From an uncultured Paraglaciecola sp. (GTDB taxonomy: Bacteria > Pseudomonadota > Gammaproteobacteria > Enterobacterales > Alteromonadaceae), in assembly GCA_947498355.1 (NCBI GenBank), contig CANMKA010000001.1, positions 62,001-126,000 of the forward strand: a stretch of 64,000 nucleotides of DNA, written 5' to 3'. The notes under the pieces are model-generated. The model made no database searches and was not told the origin of the DNA. It saw only the letters and a program-made list of their open reading frames with translations. The translations under genes and the position numbers were made by a program. This document shows positions 29,431 to 38,884 of the stretch, piece after piece. Each line of letters starts with the position of its first letter. Positions within the stretch are counted from its first letter, which is position 1.

Positions 29431-29456
29431 GTAGGTTTAAAGCGACCTAAACCTAC
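29431..29456 (+). other. Stable hairpin at the end of the propeller gene
   Basis: GTAGGTTTA (29431-29439) and TAAACCTAC (29448-29456) are perfect 9-base arms with an 8-base loop, 8 bases after the propeller stop. There is no T run, but a second small hairpin (GGG...CCC, about 29460-29472) follows. It probably marks the transcript end or protects the 3' end. Confidence 0.45.
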
Positions 29457-29569
29457 TGAGGGTGCAAGCCCTGCAACTTTTTACAACACAGCACACACTT
29501 ATGTGAGCCCAAATTGCTCTTCATCGCGTATCAGTTTCAGTTAACAACCTGAAACGCAATGGAGAGTCT

Positions 29570-29821
29570 GTGGATCAAACAACATCTCGCATCATTGAAA
29601 TGGCATGGGAGGACAGAACTCCTTTTGAAGCCATTGAAACACTTTACGGCCTGAGTGAGCCCGAAGTCATTCAGCTCATGCGCACCAATCTAAAAGACAA
29701 AACCTTCAAAAACTGGCGACAGCGCGTGTCTGGCAGAAAAACCAAACATCTCAAGCTTAGAGATCCTGCCGTAAGCCGAGGTTATTGTCCCACTCAGTAT
29801 AAAACTAAGCGGTCTAAATAA
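29570..29821 (+). CDS. TIGR03643 family protein (DUF2805)
   Basis: An 83-residue cytoplasmic protein matching the TIGR03643 family: RIIEMAWEDRTPFEAIE, GLSEPEVIQLMRTNLK, then WRQRVSGRKTKHLKL and YCPTQYK. The middle looks like a helix-turn-helix. The start is GTG with GGAGAG upstream. Members commonly sit next to cryptochrome or photolyase genes, as here, where the next gene (Cry-DASH) starts one base after the stop. Function is unknown; a DNA-binding or photolyase accessory role is inferred from context. Confidence 0.88.
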   Translation: MDQTTSRIIEMAWEDRTPFEAIETLYGLSEPEVIQLMRTNLKDKTFKNWRQRVSGRKTKHLKLRDPAVSRGYCPTQYKTKRSK

Positions 29822-31270
29822 GTGACCATTTCTTCAGCCAAACTAGGGATTTTCTGTTTTAGGCATGACCTACGTTTACAAGATAACCCTGCATTGAATC
29901 GTTTATGCGAGCAGGTCGATTATCTTTTGTGTGTCTATATAAATGAACAGGACAGCTTTACACGCTTTGATACGGAACTTGAACACTTAAATGTCGGCAC
30001 GTTGCCCGTTAAATCAGGAAACAACCGCCAGCGTTTTGTTAATCAAGCATTGCAAGATTTACATCAGTCATTACAAGACCAAGGCCACACCCTGTTTGTT
30101 GCAAAGGGTCTGTTTGCTGCCAGTTTGATTGATATTGCCAAGCAGACAAACGCCGCAGTCATAGGATGTAGTTGGCACCCAGGCACATACGAGCAACAAA
30201 GCTGGGAACAGGTTAAACAGGCCTTACCCAGTCTGATTCACGTAGAAGATAATGCTCATACCTTATTTAATTCGCAGGCTTTGCCTATTAAAATTAGCCC
30301 ATTTCCGCCTTCGTTTTCGGCATTTAGAAAAAAAGCCGAAAAGCAGGCTATCGACCCGCCAGATGCCAAATATGGGCCTGATTTGTATGCCAGGTCAGGT
30401 GTAAGCGCTCAGCCTGTCGTGCAAGGTTTACCTCAAGCTGTTAGCCAATTGGGTAACAGCTTAGCGAGCCTCAAAGAAGACAACAGGCCTTATCAGGATT
30501 GGCGGTTAGTATTAGCGCAAACGCTACTACCTTTGCCAGAGTCTCAACTGTGCACAGCCAACAATGCCAGTGACTTTGTGGAGCCATCCTTAGAAAACTC
30601 GCATTTTGTTGGTGGTCAGTCTGCTGGATTAAAACAGCTCAATTACTATTTGTTTGATAGCCATTTAATTAAGACCTATAAACAAACCAGAAACGGTTTG
30701 ATGGGCTGGGACTATTCCAGCAAATTATCACCTTGGTTGGCTACTGGCTGCATTAGCCCTAAACAGGTATATCAACAGCTAAAAGACTATGAATCAGAGT
30801 TTGGCGCCAATGAATCCACTTACTGGTTGTTCTTTGAATTGCTTTGGCGTGAATATTTTCAATGGTATTTGGTCGCTCATCAAACCAAGGTATTTGCCTT
30901 CTCAGGTATTAAACACACTGCGCCCAACACTCGCTTTGATCTCTCTCGATTTCGACAATGGTGCAGGGGCTCTACACCCTATAAAAGTGTCAATGCGTGT
31001 ATGAAACAGCTCAATTCAACGGGTTATATGTCGAATCGTGGTCGACAATGGGTCGCCAGTTGTTTTGTGCATGAACTGGGCCTAGATTGGCGCTTTGGGG
31101 CGCGTTATTTTGAACAACAACTTATAGACTTTGATGTAGCCAGTAATTGGGCTAATTGGCAATATTTAGCGGGAGTGGGAGCCGACCCTCGTGGTCATCG
31201 TAAATTCGATCTAGACAAGCAACAAGCCATCTATGATCCAGAACATGCGTTTACTGATTTATGGGGCTAG
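29822..31270 (+). CDS. Cryptochrome DASH
   Basis: A 482-residue cryptochrome/photolyase family flavoprotein of the DASH class. The N-terminal antenna domain starts [18 protein letters not shown]. The C-terminal FAD domain has [35 protein letters not shown] and the FAD/substrate segment [20 protein letters not shown], followed by [21 protein letters not shown] proteins bind MTHF and FAD and repair cyclobutane dimers mainly in single-stranded DNA. The start is GTG, directly after the TIGR03643 stop, and the end overlaps the next gene by 10 bases. Confidence 0.95.
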   Translation: MTISSAKLGIFCFRHDLRLQDNPALNRLCEQVDYLLCVYINEQDSFTRFDTELEHLNVGTLPVKSGNNRQRFVNQALQDLHQSLQDQGHTLFVAKGLFAASLIDIAKQTNAAVIGCSWHPGTYEQQSWEQVKQALPSLIHVEDNAHTLFNSQALPIKISPFPPSFSAFRKKAEKQAIDPPDAKYGPDLYARSGVSAQPVVQGLPQAVSQLGNSLASLKEDNRPYQDWRLVLAQTLLPLPESQLCTANNASDFVEPSLENSHFVGGQSAGLKQLNYYLFDSHLIKTYKQTRNGLMGWDYSSKLSPWLATGCISPKQVYQQLKDYESEFGANESTYWLFFELLWREYFQWYLVAHQTKVFAFSGIKHTAPNTRFDLSRFRQWCRGSTPYKSVNACMKQLNSTGYMSNRGRQWVASCFVHELGLDWRFGARYFEQQLIDFDVASNWANWQYLAGVGADPRGHRKFDLDKQQAIYDPEHAFTDLWG

Positions 31271-32763
31271 GGCAGGATGCCTCAACAGAGGTAAACATAG
31301 TATGGCTAAAACGAGACTTAAGGCTGAGGGACCATCAAGCGTTATTTAACGCCAGCCAAGATGATACTCCCGTTATTATCTTGTACTTATTCGAGCCTGA
31401 GTTACTCGCCGACCCTCATTATGACCTTCGTCATTGGCGGTTTGTATGGCAATCTCTGCAAGATCTTAATCAGCAACTTGAATCTTTTGGGGCGCAGATA
31501 TGGATGTGTCAGGGCAACCCAATAGAGGTGTTTAGTGCCATTACACAAGAATTAACCATAAAAGGTTTGTTTAGCCATCAAGAAATTGGTTTGCTCAATA
31601 CGTTTGAGCGAGACAAACAAGTAGCTAAATGGTGTACACAACATGCGGTTGTCTGGCAAGAGTACCAGCAAGGCGCGGTAATTCGCGGCCTCAAACACAG
31701 AGGACAGTGGGACAAAAGCTGGCAAAAGACTATGCGAGGAGATTGCTATGACCTTGACCTCGAAAAAGTTAACTTTGCTGATTTGACACCCTTGTTGTGC
31801 GTAGACTTCCCAGTGGATATTCCTTCAAGTTGGAATGATTCTGATAATGGGTTTCAAAAAGGCGGTGAAAAGCGAGCATGGCATACTTTGCACCATTTTT
31901 TTAAAGCGCGCGGACAAGCTTATGCCTATTCGATTTCTAGCCCAAGCAAAAGTCGCGAAGCCTGCTCTAGGCTGTCGCCTTACTTGGCTTGGGGCAATAT
32001 TAGTTTACGTCAGGTATATCAGTTCAGCTTAAGCCATTGGCAAAGAAAAGGTTGGCGACGCGCTTTAGTAGCATTTATCTCGAGATTACATTGGCACTGT
32101 CATTTTATGCAAAAGTTTGAAAGCGAAGTCGAGATGCAAGTTAGGCCTTTAAACAGAGCGTACGAGGCTTATCCACACGACGACTCACCTCAAAGTGACG
32201 AGCATTTACGTGCTTGGGAGCAAGGTATGACGGGCTTCCCTTTAGTTGATGCGTGTATGCGATGTTTACATCAAACGGGTTATATAAACTTTCGGATGCG
32301 CGCTATGTTAGTTAGCTTTTTGTGCCATCAATTAGACATAGACTGGCGCCGCGGGGTCCTGCATTTGGCTCGCATGTTTTTAGATTTCGAACCGGGTATT
32401 CATTACCCTCAGTTTCAAATGCAAGCTGGGGTAACCGGTATTAACTTAATTCGCTTGTACAATCCTATAAAGCAATCAGAAGAAAAGGATCCGAATGGCG
32501 AGTTTATTGTTAAGTGGTGTCCCGAGCTCAAAGATTTGCCTAAAGAGCTTATCCACACGCCTTGGACGCTGACGCAAATGGAACAGCAAATGTACGGCGT
32601 AATACTAGGCAAAGATTATCCATTACCTATTGTTGACTACGCAAGCAGTGCTAAACAAGCCAGAGACAAGTTATGGGCATTTAAAAAACGGGATGATGTC
32701 AAAAATGAAAGCCGACGAGTGATTGCGCGGCATACTATGCCAAACCGTCCCAAAAACACCTAA
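31261..32763 (+). CDS. Second cryptochrome/photolyase family protein
   Basis: A 500-residue protein with an N-terminal photolyase-type domain ([20 protein letters not shown]) and a C-terminal FAD domain ([78 protein letters not shown]). It belongs to the photolyase/cryptochrome superfamily but not to the DASH or FeS class. It resembles proteins annotated as deoxyribodipyrimidine photolyase or FAD-binding protein that accompany Cry-DASH in marine bacteria. CPD repair or photoreception are both possible. The ATG lies inside the end of the Cry-DASH gene, which indicates coupled translation. Confidence 0.88.
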   Translation: MGLGQDASTEVNIVWLKRDLRLRDHQALFNASQDDTPVIILYLFEPELLADPHYDLRHWRFVWQSLQDLNQQLESFGAQIWMCQGNPIEVFSAITQELTIKGLFSHQEIGLLNTFERDKQVAKWCTQHAVVWQEYQQGAVIRGLKHRGQWDKSWQKTMRGDCYDLDLEKVNFADLTPLLCVDFPVDIPSSWNDSDNGFQKGGEKRAWHTLHHFFKARGQAYAYSISSPSKSREACSRLSPYLAWGNISLRQVYQFSLSHWQRKGWRRALVAFISRLHWHCHFMQKFESEVEMQVRPLNRAYEAYPHDDSPQSDEHLRAWEQGMTGFPLVDACMRCLHQTGYINFRMRAMLVSFLCHQLDIDWRRGVLHLARMFLDFEPGIHYPQFQMQAGVTGINLIRLYNPIKQSEEKDPNGEFIVKWCPELKDLPKELIHTPWTLTQMEQQMYGVILGKDYPLPIVDYASSAKQARDKLWAFKKRDDVKNESRRVIARHTMPNRPKNT

Positions 32764-32863
32764 TTCATTGAAAACATAGCCTAATGTATTAGCCAAAAGC
32801 CCTTGAAATTTAGGTAGTTTCAATTACCTTTAAGAGGAGCAAGAGTAGAGGATATAGCGGTAT

Positions 32864-34186
32864 ATGCAAAACACGGAATTTGACCAGAATTACACCTCTC
32901 GGCTTGCCAAAGTCTGTGAGTCCAAGAATGTCACATTCTGTGAGGATGTATTAAACACTAAAGGTGTGTTGGTTGCTAAAAAGAATACCCAGATGACACA
33001 GCGTAATGCTGAGATCATTATTCGTCATAAATTAATAAAACCGATAGAACACTGTGTGTCTATCGAAGGCAGCTTATTTAAAAATATCTCCCTAGAGTTT
33101 TGCATAAAACATTACGACAAAATTAACCTTGCTGAGATCATGAAGAAAAGCGAATTTACCAAGCTGGTCGTTTCGCCCTTTCATTATTTATCTCGCTATC
33201 CGTTAATCGAACAAAAGCTCACTGTGATGTCGATAACCTTACCAGAGGTATTCGAAAAGACCTTACTCTGTTCAATTTTGTGTTACGAACTCGCCAGAGA
33301 AATGGCGATGAATGATGAGCAGATTATTCAGGTATTTATCGCCAGTATTTTATCCGATGTAGGTCTGCTGCATTTGCCTGTAGAGCTTGTAGAGAAAAAA
33401 GGTGATTACTCGATACAAGAGCTGAAAATGATGCAAAGCCATGTGGTTATTGCCAAGCACGTAGCTGATTTTATTCCCAATATACCCAAAGGGGTAGGGC
33501 GGGCTATTCTCGAACATCACGAACGCCCAGATGGTTTTGGCTACCCGAGAGGAAAAACCGAGGGTGCTTTGTGTATGGCGGGGCAAATTTTGGCTATGGC
33601 GGATACCATTTGTGCTTTGTATTTTAAGCATGTAGTACATGGTTCGAAAAGTTGGAATGCGGTGGCAGCTATCATTCAGGTACCCAGTGCTTCTCACACC
33701 AACCAATTGCGTAATACGTCTCTACGTTTACTCAAACGTATGAATATTGGATTGAAAAACACCTATCAAGCCGAGCAGTTTGGCCCCTTAGTTGAGAGCC
33801 TGAAACAAAAGCATAAAAATTTAAATGAGTGGTTTAGCTTTATTTCCGCGTTACTAGATTTACACAGAAAAGAGCTAACCGAATCAGACTCCTTTCGTCC
33901 ATTCGCCTTGTTGGGGCAATTGAATCAAACCATAGTTTCCTCGGGTTTACTGCAAGGAGAAGTGTTCGATTGGCTAGATAGCATAACCATGCCTCTCGAC
34001 GATGATGAGAGGCACGATATTGAAGAATACGAACTAAAATTAGGCGAAATTGAATACCAGTGCCGATTTGTGATGCGCCGACTCGAAGAGGAATTTGAGC
34101 AATGGTCTACGCGCTTTAATAGTAGTGAGTTAGCTGAGCACTATTACTCTGAGTTGATGCTGGTTTTAGCCAAAAATAAAGACTAG
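32864..34186 (+). CDS. HD-GYP-like domain protein with a degenerate active site
   Basis: A 440-residue cytoplasmic protein. The central part (about residues 130-270) follows the HD-GYP cyclic-di-GMP phosphodiesterase domain: ELKMMQSHVVIAKHV, then ILEHHERPDGFGYP (the HHExxDGxGYP motif is intact) and ILAMADTICAL. However, the HDIGK motif is SDVGL (ASILSDVGLLHLP): the metal-binding histidine and the lysine are gone. It may therefore be a c-di-GMP sensor or an inactive enzyme. N- and C-terminal regions are helical and not recognised. It sits in the middle of the photolyase island, 100 bases after the second photolyase gene. Confidence 0.8.
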   Translation: MQNTEFDQNYTSRLAKVCESKNVTFCEDVLNTKGVLVAKKNTQMTQRNAEIIIRHKLIKPIEHCVSIEGSLFKNISLEFCIKHYDKINLAEIMKKSEFTKLVVSPFHYLSRYPLIEQKLTVMSITLPEVFEKTLLCSILCYELAREMAMNDEQIIQVFIASILSDVGLLHLPVELVEKKGDYSIQELKMMQSHVVIAKHVADFIPNIPKGVGRAILEHHERPDGFGYPRGKTEGALCMAGQILAMADTICALYFKHVVHGSKSWNAVAAIIQVPSASHTNQLRNTSLRLLKRMNIGLKNTYQAEQFGPLVESLKQKHKNLNEWFSFISALLDLHRKELTESDSFRPFALLGQLNQTIVSSGLLQGEVFDWLDSITMPLDDDERHDIEEYELKLGEIEYQCRFVMRRLEEEFEQWSTRFNSSELAEHYYSELMLVLAKNKD

Positions 34187-34234
34187 GTTTAGGGAGAGAA
34201 GGCCAACAAAATGAGCAGCAGCCTTATCAAACCA

Positions 34235-34390
34235 TTACGATTTGGCTAGCTTAGCACTGGCCTTAGCATCACCTTTACAACGCTTAGAGCAATATTTCAC
34301 TTCATCCCAACAGCGAACCCACTTTTTTCGCCACGTAAATGGTCGTTGGCAGTGCTCACAGATTTTTTGCGGTAACTCAGACTTCTTCAC
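34235..34390 (-). CDS. DUF2256 family small zinc-finger protein
   Basis: A 51-residue protein encoded on the minus strand with a GTG start. The DUF2256 pattern is complete: [19 protein letters not shown] (C-x2-C), [12 protein letters not shown] (C-x3-C), then a basic tail. The four cysteines suggest a zinc site. Its start overlaps the end of the FeS photolyase gene by 14 bases, so it is translated as the second gene of that unit. DUF2256 genes often accompany cryptochrome and photolyase genes; the function is unknown, perhaps an accessory DNA- or protein-binding factor. It is easily missed because of its length and GTG start. Confidence 0.85.
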   Translation of the reverse strand: MKKSELPQKICEHCQRPFTWRKKWVRCWDEVKYCSKRCKGDAKASAKLAKS

Positions 34391-35915
34391 TTTTGTCCAT
34401 TGCGGTTAAGAAACGCTGGCTATCATGAGCTATCACTTGTCGTTTTTCGTCTGTCATCTTGGCTAGTGTTCGATAAGGCATACCTAGTCTTGGGTTGTTA
34501 CCTAGCTTGTCTTGATGGCGACTTAAAAAATCCCAGTATAAATAATTAAATGGGCAGGCTTTAGGACCGGTTTTTACCGAGACCTTATATGTACAACTTT
34601 TGCAGTAATTTGACATTTTATTAATGTAGTTTCCGCTTGCCGCGTAGGGTTTGCTAGCAAGCACGCCACCGTCAGCAAACAACACCATGCCCGAGACATT
34701 AGGTAGTTCTACCCATTCGTACGCATCGGCGTATACCAGTAAATACCATTCATTCACGTCTTCGACTGACAAACCAGCGAGTAAAGCAAAATTCCCCAAT
34801 ACCATGAGCCGTTGAATATGATGGGCATAAGCATTGTCGTTGGTTTCTTGCACGCATTGTTTGATGCAATTCATTTTGGTTTGGCTATCCCAAAAGAATG
34901 CGGGCAATGGACGCCTTGCGTCTAAATAATTTTGGCTTTTAAATGCGGGCATTTTTAACCAGTACAAACCTCTTACATACTCTCGCCAACCTAATATTTG
35001 CCGAATAAATCCTTCAACTGAATTCAGAGGAAGCTTATGTTGGCGATAAGCCTGCTCGGCTGCTTCGATCACCTGTTTAGGGGTGAGTAAGCCACAATTT
35101 AGGTACAAGCCAATGTGCGAATGAAACATCCATGGCTGGCCTTGTGCCATCGCATCTTGGTACTCGCCAAAGTTCACTAATCGTTCATCGATAAAGGCTT
35201 GGAGCACCTGCTCGGCTTGCTCTTGGGTGGTGGCATAATGAAAATTATCTAGGGAGCCAAAGTGATCTGCAAACTCCCTCTCGACTAAATCAATCACATC
35301 TTGAGTAATAGTGTCAGGCTTAAATTTTGTAGGGGCAGGGGGCTCTACACCAACGGGCAGAGCATTGCGGTTAGCGCTATCAAAGTTCCATTTATCGCCT
35401 ACGGGTTTTTGATCGTCCATCAAGATATGCCATTTTTTGCGCATTTCCCGATAGAAAAATTCCATGCGCAGTTGTTTTCTGTCTTTCGCCCACTCTGCAA
35501 ACTCTTCTAAGCTGGCTAAAAATCTTTGGTCTTGGCGAATTTCGACAGGTATACCCAACTTTTTTTGCCAACTTTGCATGTCCTGTAATACTCGGTACTC
35601 GCCAGGGTGTGTCAATATCAACTTAGTCAGCTGCTTTTGTTTAATCGCCGCCTCGACTTCCTTGAACAAGCTACCTAGGTTATTTGGGCAGTCGTAGGTC
35701 TTGTATATAACTTGGAAACCCTCACGCACCAATTGGTGGGAAAAGTGCCGCATCGCAGAAAACAAAAAGGCAATTTTCTTTTTATGATGTTTTACGTAAG
35801 TGGCTTCTTCTTTGACCTCAGCCATTAATATCCAATCTTGCTGATTATCACCGTCCTGCAAGCTAGCGAGGCCTAGGCTAAGTTGGTCACCTAATATTAA
35901 TCGTAAAACCGCCAC
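34377..35915 (-). CDS. Cryptochrome/photolyase family protein of the FeS-type (6-4) class (PhrB/CryB-like)
   Basis: A 512-residue protein of the prokaryotic FeS-containing photolyase class. It opens with [12 protein letters not shown], has [20 protein letters not shown]-like FAD-domain sequence ([20 protein letters not shown]), and [18 protein letters not shown]. Cysteines for a [4Fe-4S] cluster are seen near MNCIKQC and in YCKSCTYKV ... [10 protein letters not shown] (C-x2-C-x12-C). Known members repair (6-4) photoproducts and bind FAD, DMRL and the cluster. I start it at GTG 35915, eight codons after an in-frame TTG, because GGGAG precedes it and it aligns with the family start. DUF2256 follows. 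Confidence 0.92.
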   Translation of the reverse strand: MAVLRLILGDQLSLGLASLQDGDNQQDWILMAEVKEEATYVKHHKKKIAFLFSAMRHFSHQLVREGFQVIYKTYDCPNNLGSLFKEVEAAIKQKQLTKLILTHPGEYRVLQDMQSWQKKLGIPVEIRQDQRFLASLEEFAEWAKDRKQLRMEFFYREMRKKWHILMDDQKPVGDKWNFDSANRNALPVGVEPPAPTKFKPDTITQDVIDLVEREFADHFGSLDNFHYATTQEQAEQVLQAFIDERLVNFGEYQDAMAQGQPWMFHSHIGLYLNCGLLTPKQVIEAAEQAYRQHKLPLNSVEGFIRQILGWREYVRGLYWLKMPAFKSQNYLDARRPLPAFFWDSQTKMNCIKQCVQETNDNAYAHHIQRLMVLGNFALLAGLSVEDVNEWYLLVYADAYEWVELPNVSGMVLFADGGVLASKPYAASGNYINKMSNYCKSCTYKVSVKTGPKACPFNYLYWDFLSRHQDKLGNNPRLGMPYRTLAKMTDEKRQVIAHDSQRFLTAMDKSEEV

Positions 35916-36010
35916 TGGGGCACTCCCATATAAAGCCAATAAACAAGCAGTTACGGCTTACATAGCCCTTTAGTTCACTGAGAGAGTGGGACAGATAATA
36001 TTGCCATTCA

Positions 36011-36029
36011 TTAAACGATAATCATTCTC
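36011..36029 (+). promoter_or_regulatory. Fur box
   Basis: TTAAACGATAATCATTCTC agrees with the 19-base Fur consensus at 14 positions, including GATAATCATT-TC in the second half. It lies 78 bases before the start of the small exported protein gene at 36107, so iron-dependent repression of that gene is likely. Confidence 0.6.
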
Positions 36030-36106
36030 ATAAATAGGTGGTGAATTTGATACTATCGGCTATCTATTTTTTTACGTTTGTCTGTGAATATAAAGGAAAT
36101 ACAAAA

Positions 36107-36484
36107 ATGAAAGTTTTATTAAGCATAAGTTTACTTGGTGTGTTGACTTTAAATACTGCGCAGGCAGGGGACGATCATTTCCCTGCGGTAGAATCGGAAG
36201 ATTTAAACGCAGCACTATGTAACTTGGAGCGTTATAACCGTAATTTGCAATCAATTGTAAACCAAGATCCTCTGTTGACATTAGATATGGTCAAAGTTCA
36301 TGAATTAACTTACACCTTAGAGAATGCATTGACGCAAATACAAAAAGATTTAGTGGTGATCGCAGAAGACTTAGAAAAGGTACACAAAGCCTCAGAAGCC
36401 TTAAATCCAGATGTTATCAAACAATTTTCAAACAAGTACTTGGTTAAAACAACAGAGTTAGTGCAGCAGTCCAACTGCCGATAA
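36107..36484 (+). CDS. Small periplasmic helical protein, probably iron-regulated
   Basis: A 125-residue exported protein; ATG 36107 has AAAGGAAAT upstream and a signal peptide MKVLLSISLLGVLTLNTAQA. The mature part (about 105 residues) is helical and looks like a four-helix bundle in the manner of cytochrome b562 (LNAALCNLERYNRNLQSIV, YTLENALTQIQKDLVVIAED), but the haem ligands are not evident. Two cysteines (near residue 39 and at the penultimate position) could form a disulfide. A Fur box in the promoter suggests expression under iron limitation. Family not recognised. Confidence 0.7.
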   Translation: MKVLLSISLLGVLTLNTAQAGDDHFPAVESEDLNAALCNLERYNRNLQSIVNQDPLLTLDMVKVHELTYTLENALTQIQKDLVVIAEDLEKVHKASEALNPDVIKQFSNKYLVKTTELVQQSNCR

Positions 36485-36580
36485 ACAATAATTGCATAAC
36501 CCAAAGTGCTCGCACTATACCAATAACTTGATTGGAGGCAAAAAAACTAGGTAACGTCTAACCTGGCAAAACCAACAAAT

Positions 36581-36599
36581 ACAAATAATTATCATTTGC
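36581..36599. promoter_or_regulatory. Second Fur-box-like site
   Basis: ACAAATAATTATCATTTGC matches the 19-base Fur consensus at 12 positions, and its reverse strand contains AAATGATAATTATTTG, a common Fur-site form. It stands 55 bases before the small ORF at 36655. Confidence 0.45.
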
Positions 36600-36654
36600 A
36601 ATAAAGGAGCTGTGTTTTATGCTCAAAACATAAAGCAGCGGATGGAAAAATAAA

Positions 36655-36915
36655 ATGATAAAACTTAGGGCAGGTACGTTTATTAGTCTTTCCCCAATTA
36701 TGATGCATTTTAATGTGAGAGGGAGCCAAACTGAGAGGCTTTGGATCAATGATTTATTGCCTTACTTGGCGTTCGACCTTGCCGTTTTGTCCAGCGTTTT
36801 TGCTGGATACGCCTTGTTTAAGCTAGTCTACAAATATAAAACACCGCGCAGAAGTAATACCACTAATCGGTATAAGTTGAGGAATAAAGTGAACGGGCTA
36901 ATTGGAAGGCCTTAG
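36655..36915 (+). CDS. Possible small membrane protein of unknown function (86 residues)
   Basis: An open frame starting at ATG 36655 after GGATGG. It contains one hydrophobic segment (LLPYLAFDLAVLSSVFAGYAL) and a basic C-terminal tail (KYKTPRRSNTTNRYKLRNK). Twelve codons upstream in the same frame there is an ATG at 36619 with a very good ribosome binding site (AAGGAG), but it is followed after four codons by TAA. The gene may thus be a nonsense-interrupted longer gene, a gene with a leader peptide, or a chance ORF. The Fur-box-like site upstream speaks for a real transcript. Confidence 0.4.
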   Translation: MIKLRAGTFISLSPIMMHFNVRGSQTERLWINDLLPYLAFDLAVLSSVFAGYALFKLVYKYKTPRRSNTTNRYKLRNKVNGLIGRP

Positions 36916-37116
36916 CATGTACCGCTAATCAGCCGAATATCATCGACTCTGGTTACTAAGCCCCAGAAGGCCAAGGTAGCGTGGCGACCACTAAATAAAT
37001 GATCGCCCGATTTCCTCTATTTTTAACTTAACCTAAATTTTGACTAAATCATTAGCTCACTTAGTTAGGCTTAACGTGTTATTACTCAGTTAGGAATTGT
37101 CTAATATTCAGGTTAT

Positions 37117-38865
37117 CTAATACACGTCGCGCTGGTATCTATGTTCAGCCACAAGCTTATCCATGTAGGCGTCTGCGTCTTCAGCACTTACGTTACCATG
37201 CGTGGCGATAACGTCTCTAATGGCTTTATCTACGTCTGATGCCATGCGCGATGCATCGCCGCATATATAAATGTATGCTCCTTGTTCTAACCAAGCGTAG
37301 AACTCTGCGCCTTGTTCTTCAATTAAGGTTTGCACGTAAATTTTGCGATCTGTGTCGCGAGACCAAGCTAGGCTTAAGTTATTGAGTAATCCAGTGTCTT
37401 GCCACTTCGTAATTTGATCACGGTACAAGTAGTCTTTTGCTTCATGCTGATCGCCGAAAAATAGCCAATTAGGGCCTTTTGCTTGACGCATCTCTCGCTC
37501 TTCTAAAAATGCTCTAAAAGGCGCGATCCCGGTTCCAGGGCCTATCATAATAAGGGGCGCATCGTCGTCTGCGGGTATATGAAAGTGAGCCGAGGCTTGC
37601 ACGTATACCCCTACATTCGCCCCTTCTTGCAGGCGTTTACCCAACCAAGTCGATGCCACGCCTTTACGGGCTTTGCCTTGTAAGTCGTAGTGAACCTCGC
37701 CAACGGTTAGGTGAACTTCGCCAGGATGGGCTTTTGGACTCGATGCAATGGAGTAAAGCCTAGGCTGTAAAGGACGAAGGCCATCGACTAAGGTTTGGGC
37801 GTCGAGATTTGGCTTTAATTGGTTCAACACATCAAACACTTGAAATCCCTCTGGGGCATCGGCGATCCCCCAGGTTTCGAGGGCTTTGGCATTGACTGTG
37901 GCAATGTTTAGTTTACTCAACAATAAAGTTTTTAATGAAGCTGAACCTGTTTTTTGTGCAACAACCTCTTTTCCACTAAATCCGCCAGCTGCCAGAATAT
38001 CAGCCACGTCTTTTGGACAATTTAGTGGCCATACGCCAAGGGCGTCGCCTACATCGTAATGCATGTCTTCACCACCGCCTGCTAAAGACAGTTCAATATG
38101 GTTCACGCATTTAGCTGAATCGGGATGGCTGAGCTGCTCGACACAAATTTGATTGGCAATAAACGGATGATTCTTTGTGTAAGTCGGCTCTGTTTCAACA
38201 GAGGGTTCGGCTTGAGTTACGCCGCCCGCTGCTGAAGTAAATACCTCTGTGCTAAACACAGCTTGTTTCCATTCGGCGTATTCATCTTCAAAGGCGGCGT
38301 CGCATTGCATAATGGGTGCACACTCGTTCGCGCCTAATGCTACAAGACGGCTATTAATATCAAGGGCACACTTGTTGAAATCTGGATAGCTGGAGTCGCC
38401 CAGACCACACACACTAAAATTAAAGGTACTGGGTAGGCTAGGGGCATCGTCTGCCATGACAGATCCGTAAAATTTCTTGGCATTGTCTGGTGGCTCGCCT
38501 TCACCAAAGGTCGAACAAATGATAACTGCATGTTCAATTTGGGCTAAGTCTGTCAGCTCAATACTATCGAGTTCGGCTATGGTTGCGTCGAACCCCTGAG
38601 TGGCGGCAAATTTTTTCATATCTTTGGATAGCACTTCGGCGTTACCCGATTGCGAACCATATAAAATACTCAGTGGGGTGCCTACTGGTGCTTCGCTAGG
38701 CGATTGGGCTGCGGCTGCTATTGCACTAATTCCGGTAAGTAGGCCATTGAGCCAGTTGCGTTGTTCGTTATCAAAAGGCGCGTTTTCTGGGAGTTCGATC
38801 ACAGTATTTTCGCTACTTTGGGAGGCTAGGGCGTCTGATAGTTGGGCAAGTAATGGATTTGACAT
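37117..38865 (-). CDS. CysJ-like NADPH flavoprotein subunit, electron donor to the siroheme reductase
   Basis: A 582-residue diflavin reductase. The flavodoxin domain (ILYGSQSGNAEVLSKDMKKF, STFGEGEPPDNAKKFY) binds FMN. The FAD domain has LQPRLYSIASSPKAHPGEVH and the NADPH-binding part GPGTGIAPFRAFLEEREM, ending EHRYQRDVY as in CysJ. In E. coli this protein feeds electrons from NADPH to sulfite reductase. Here it follows a siroheme protein of the NirA type by 19 bases, so it may supply a nitrite reductase. I use ATG 38865 (MSNPLLAQL), with GAGAG upstream, five codons inside the longest frame. Confidence 0.88.
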   Translation of the reverse strand: MSNPLLAQLSDALASQSSENTVIELPENAPFDNEQRNWLNGLLTGISAIAAAAQSPSEAPVGTPLSILYGSQSGNAEVLSKDMKKFAATQGFDATIAELDSIELTDLAQIEHAVIICSTFGEGEPPDNAKKFYGSVMADDAPSLPSTFNFSVCGLGDSSYPDFNKCALDINSRLVALGANECAPIMQCDAAFEDEYAEWKQAVFSTEVFTSAAGGVTQAEPSVETEPTYTKNHPFIANQICVEQLSHPDSAKCVNHIELSLAGGGEDMHYDVGDALGVWPLNCPKDVADILAAGGFSGKEVVAQKTGSASLKTLLLSKLNIATVNAKALETWGIADAPEGFQVFDVLNQLKPNLDAQTLVDGLRPLQPRLYSIASSPKAHPGEVHLTVGEVHYDLQGKARKGVASTWLGKRLQEGANVGVYVQASAHFHIPADDDAPLIMIGPGTGIAPFRAFLEEREMRQAKGPNWLFFGDQHEAKDYLYRDQITKWQDTGLLNNLSLAWSRDTDRKIYVQTLIEEQGAEFYAWLEQGAYIYICGDASRMASDVDKAIRDVIATHGNVSAEDADAYMDKLVAEHRYQRDVY

Positions 38866-38884
38866 AATGGCTGCTCTCAAAGTG

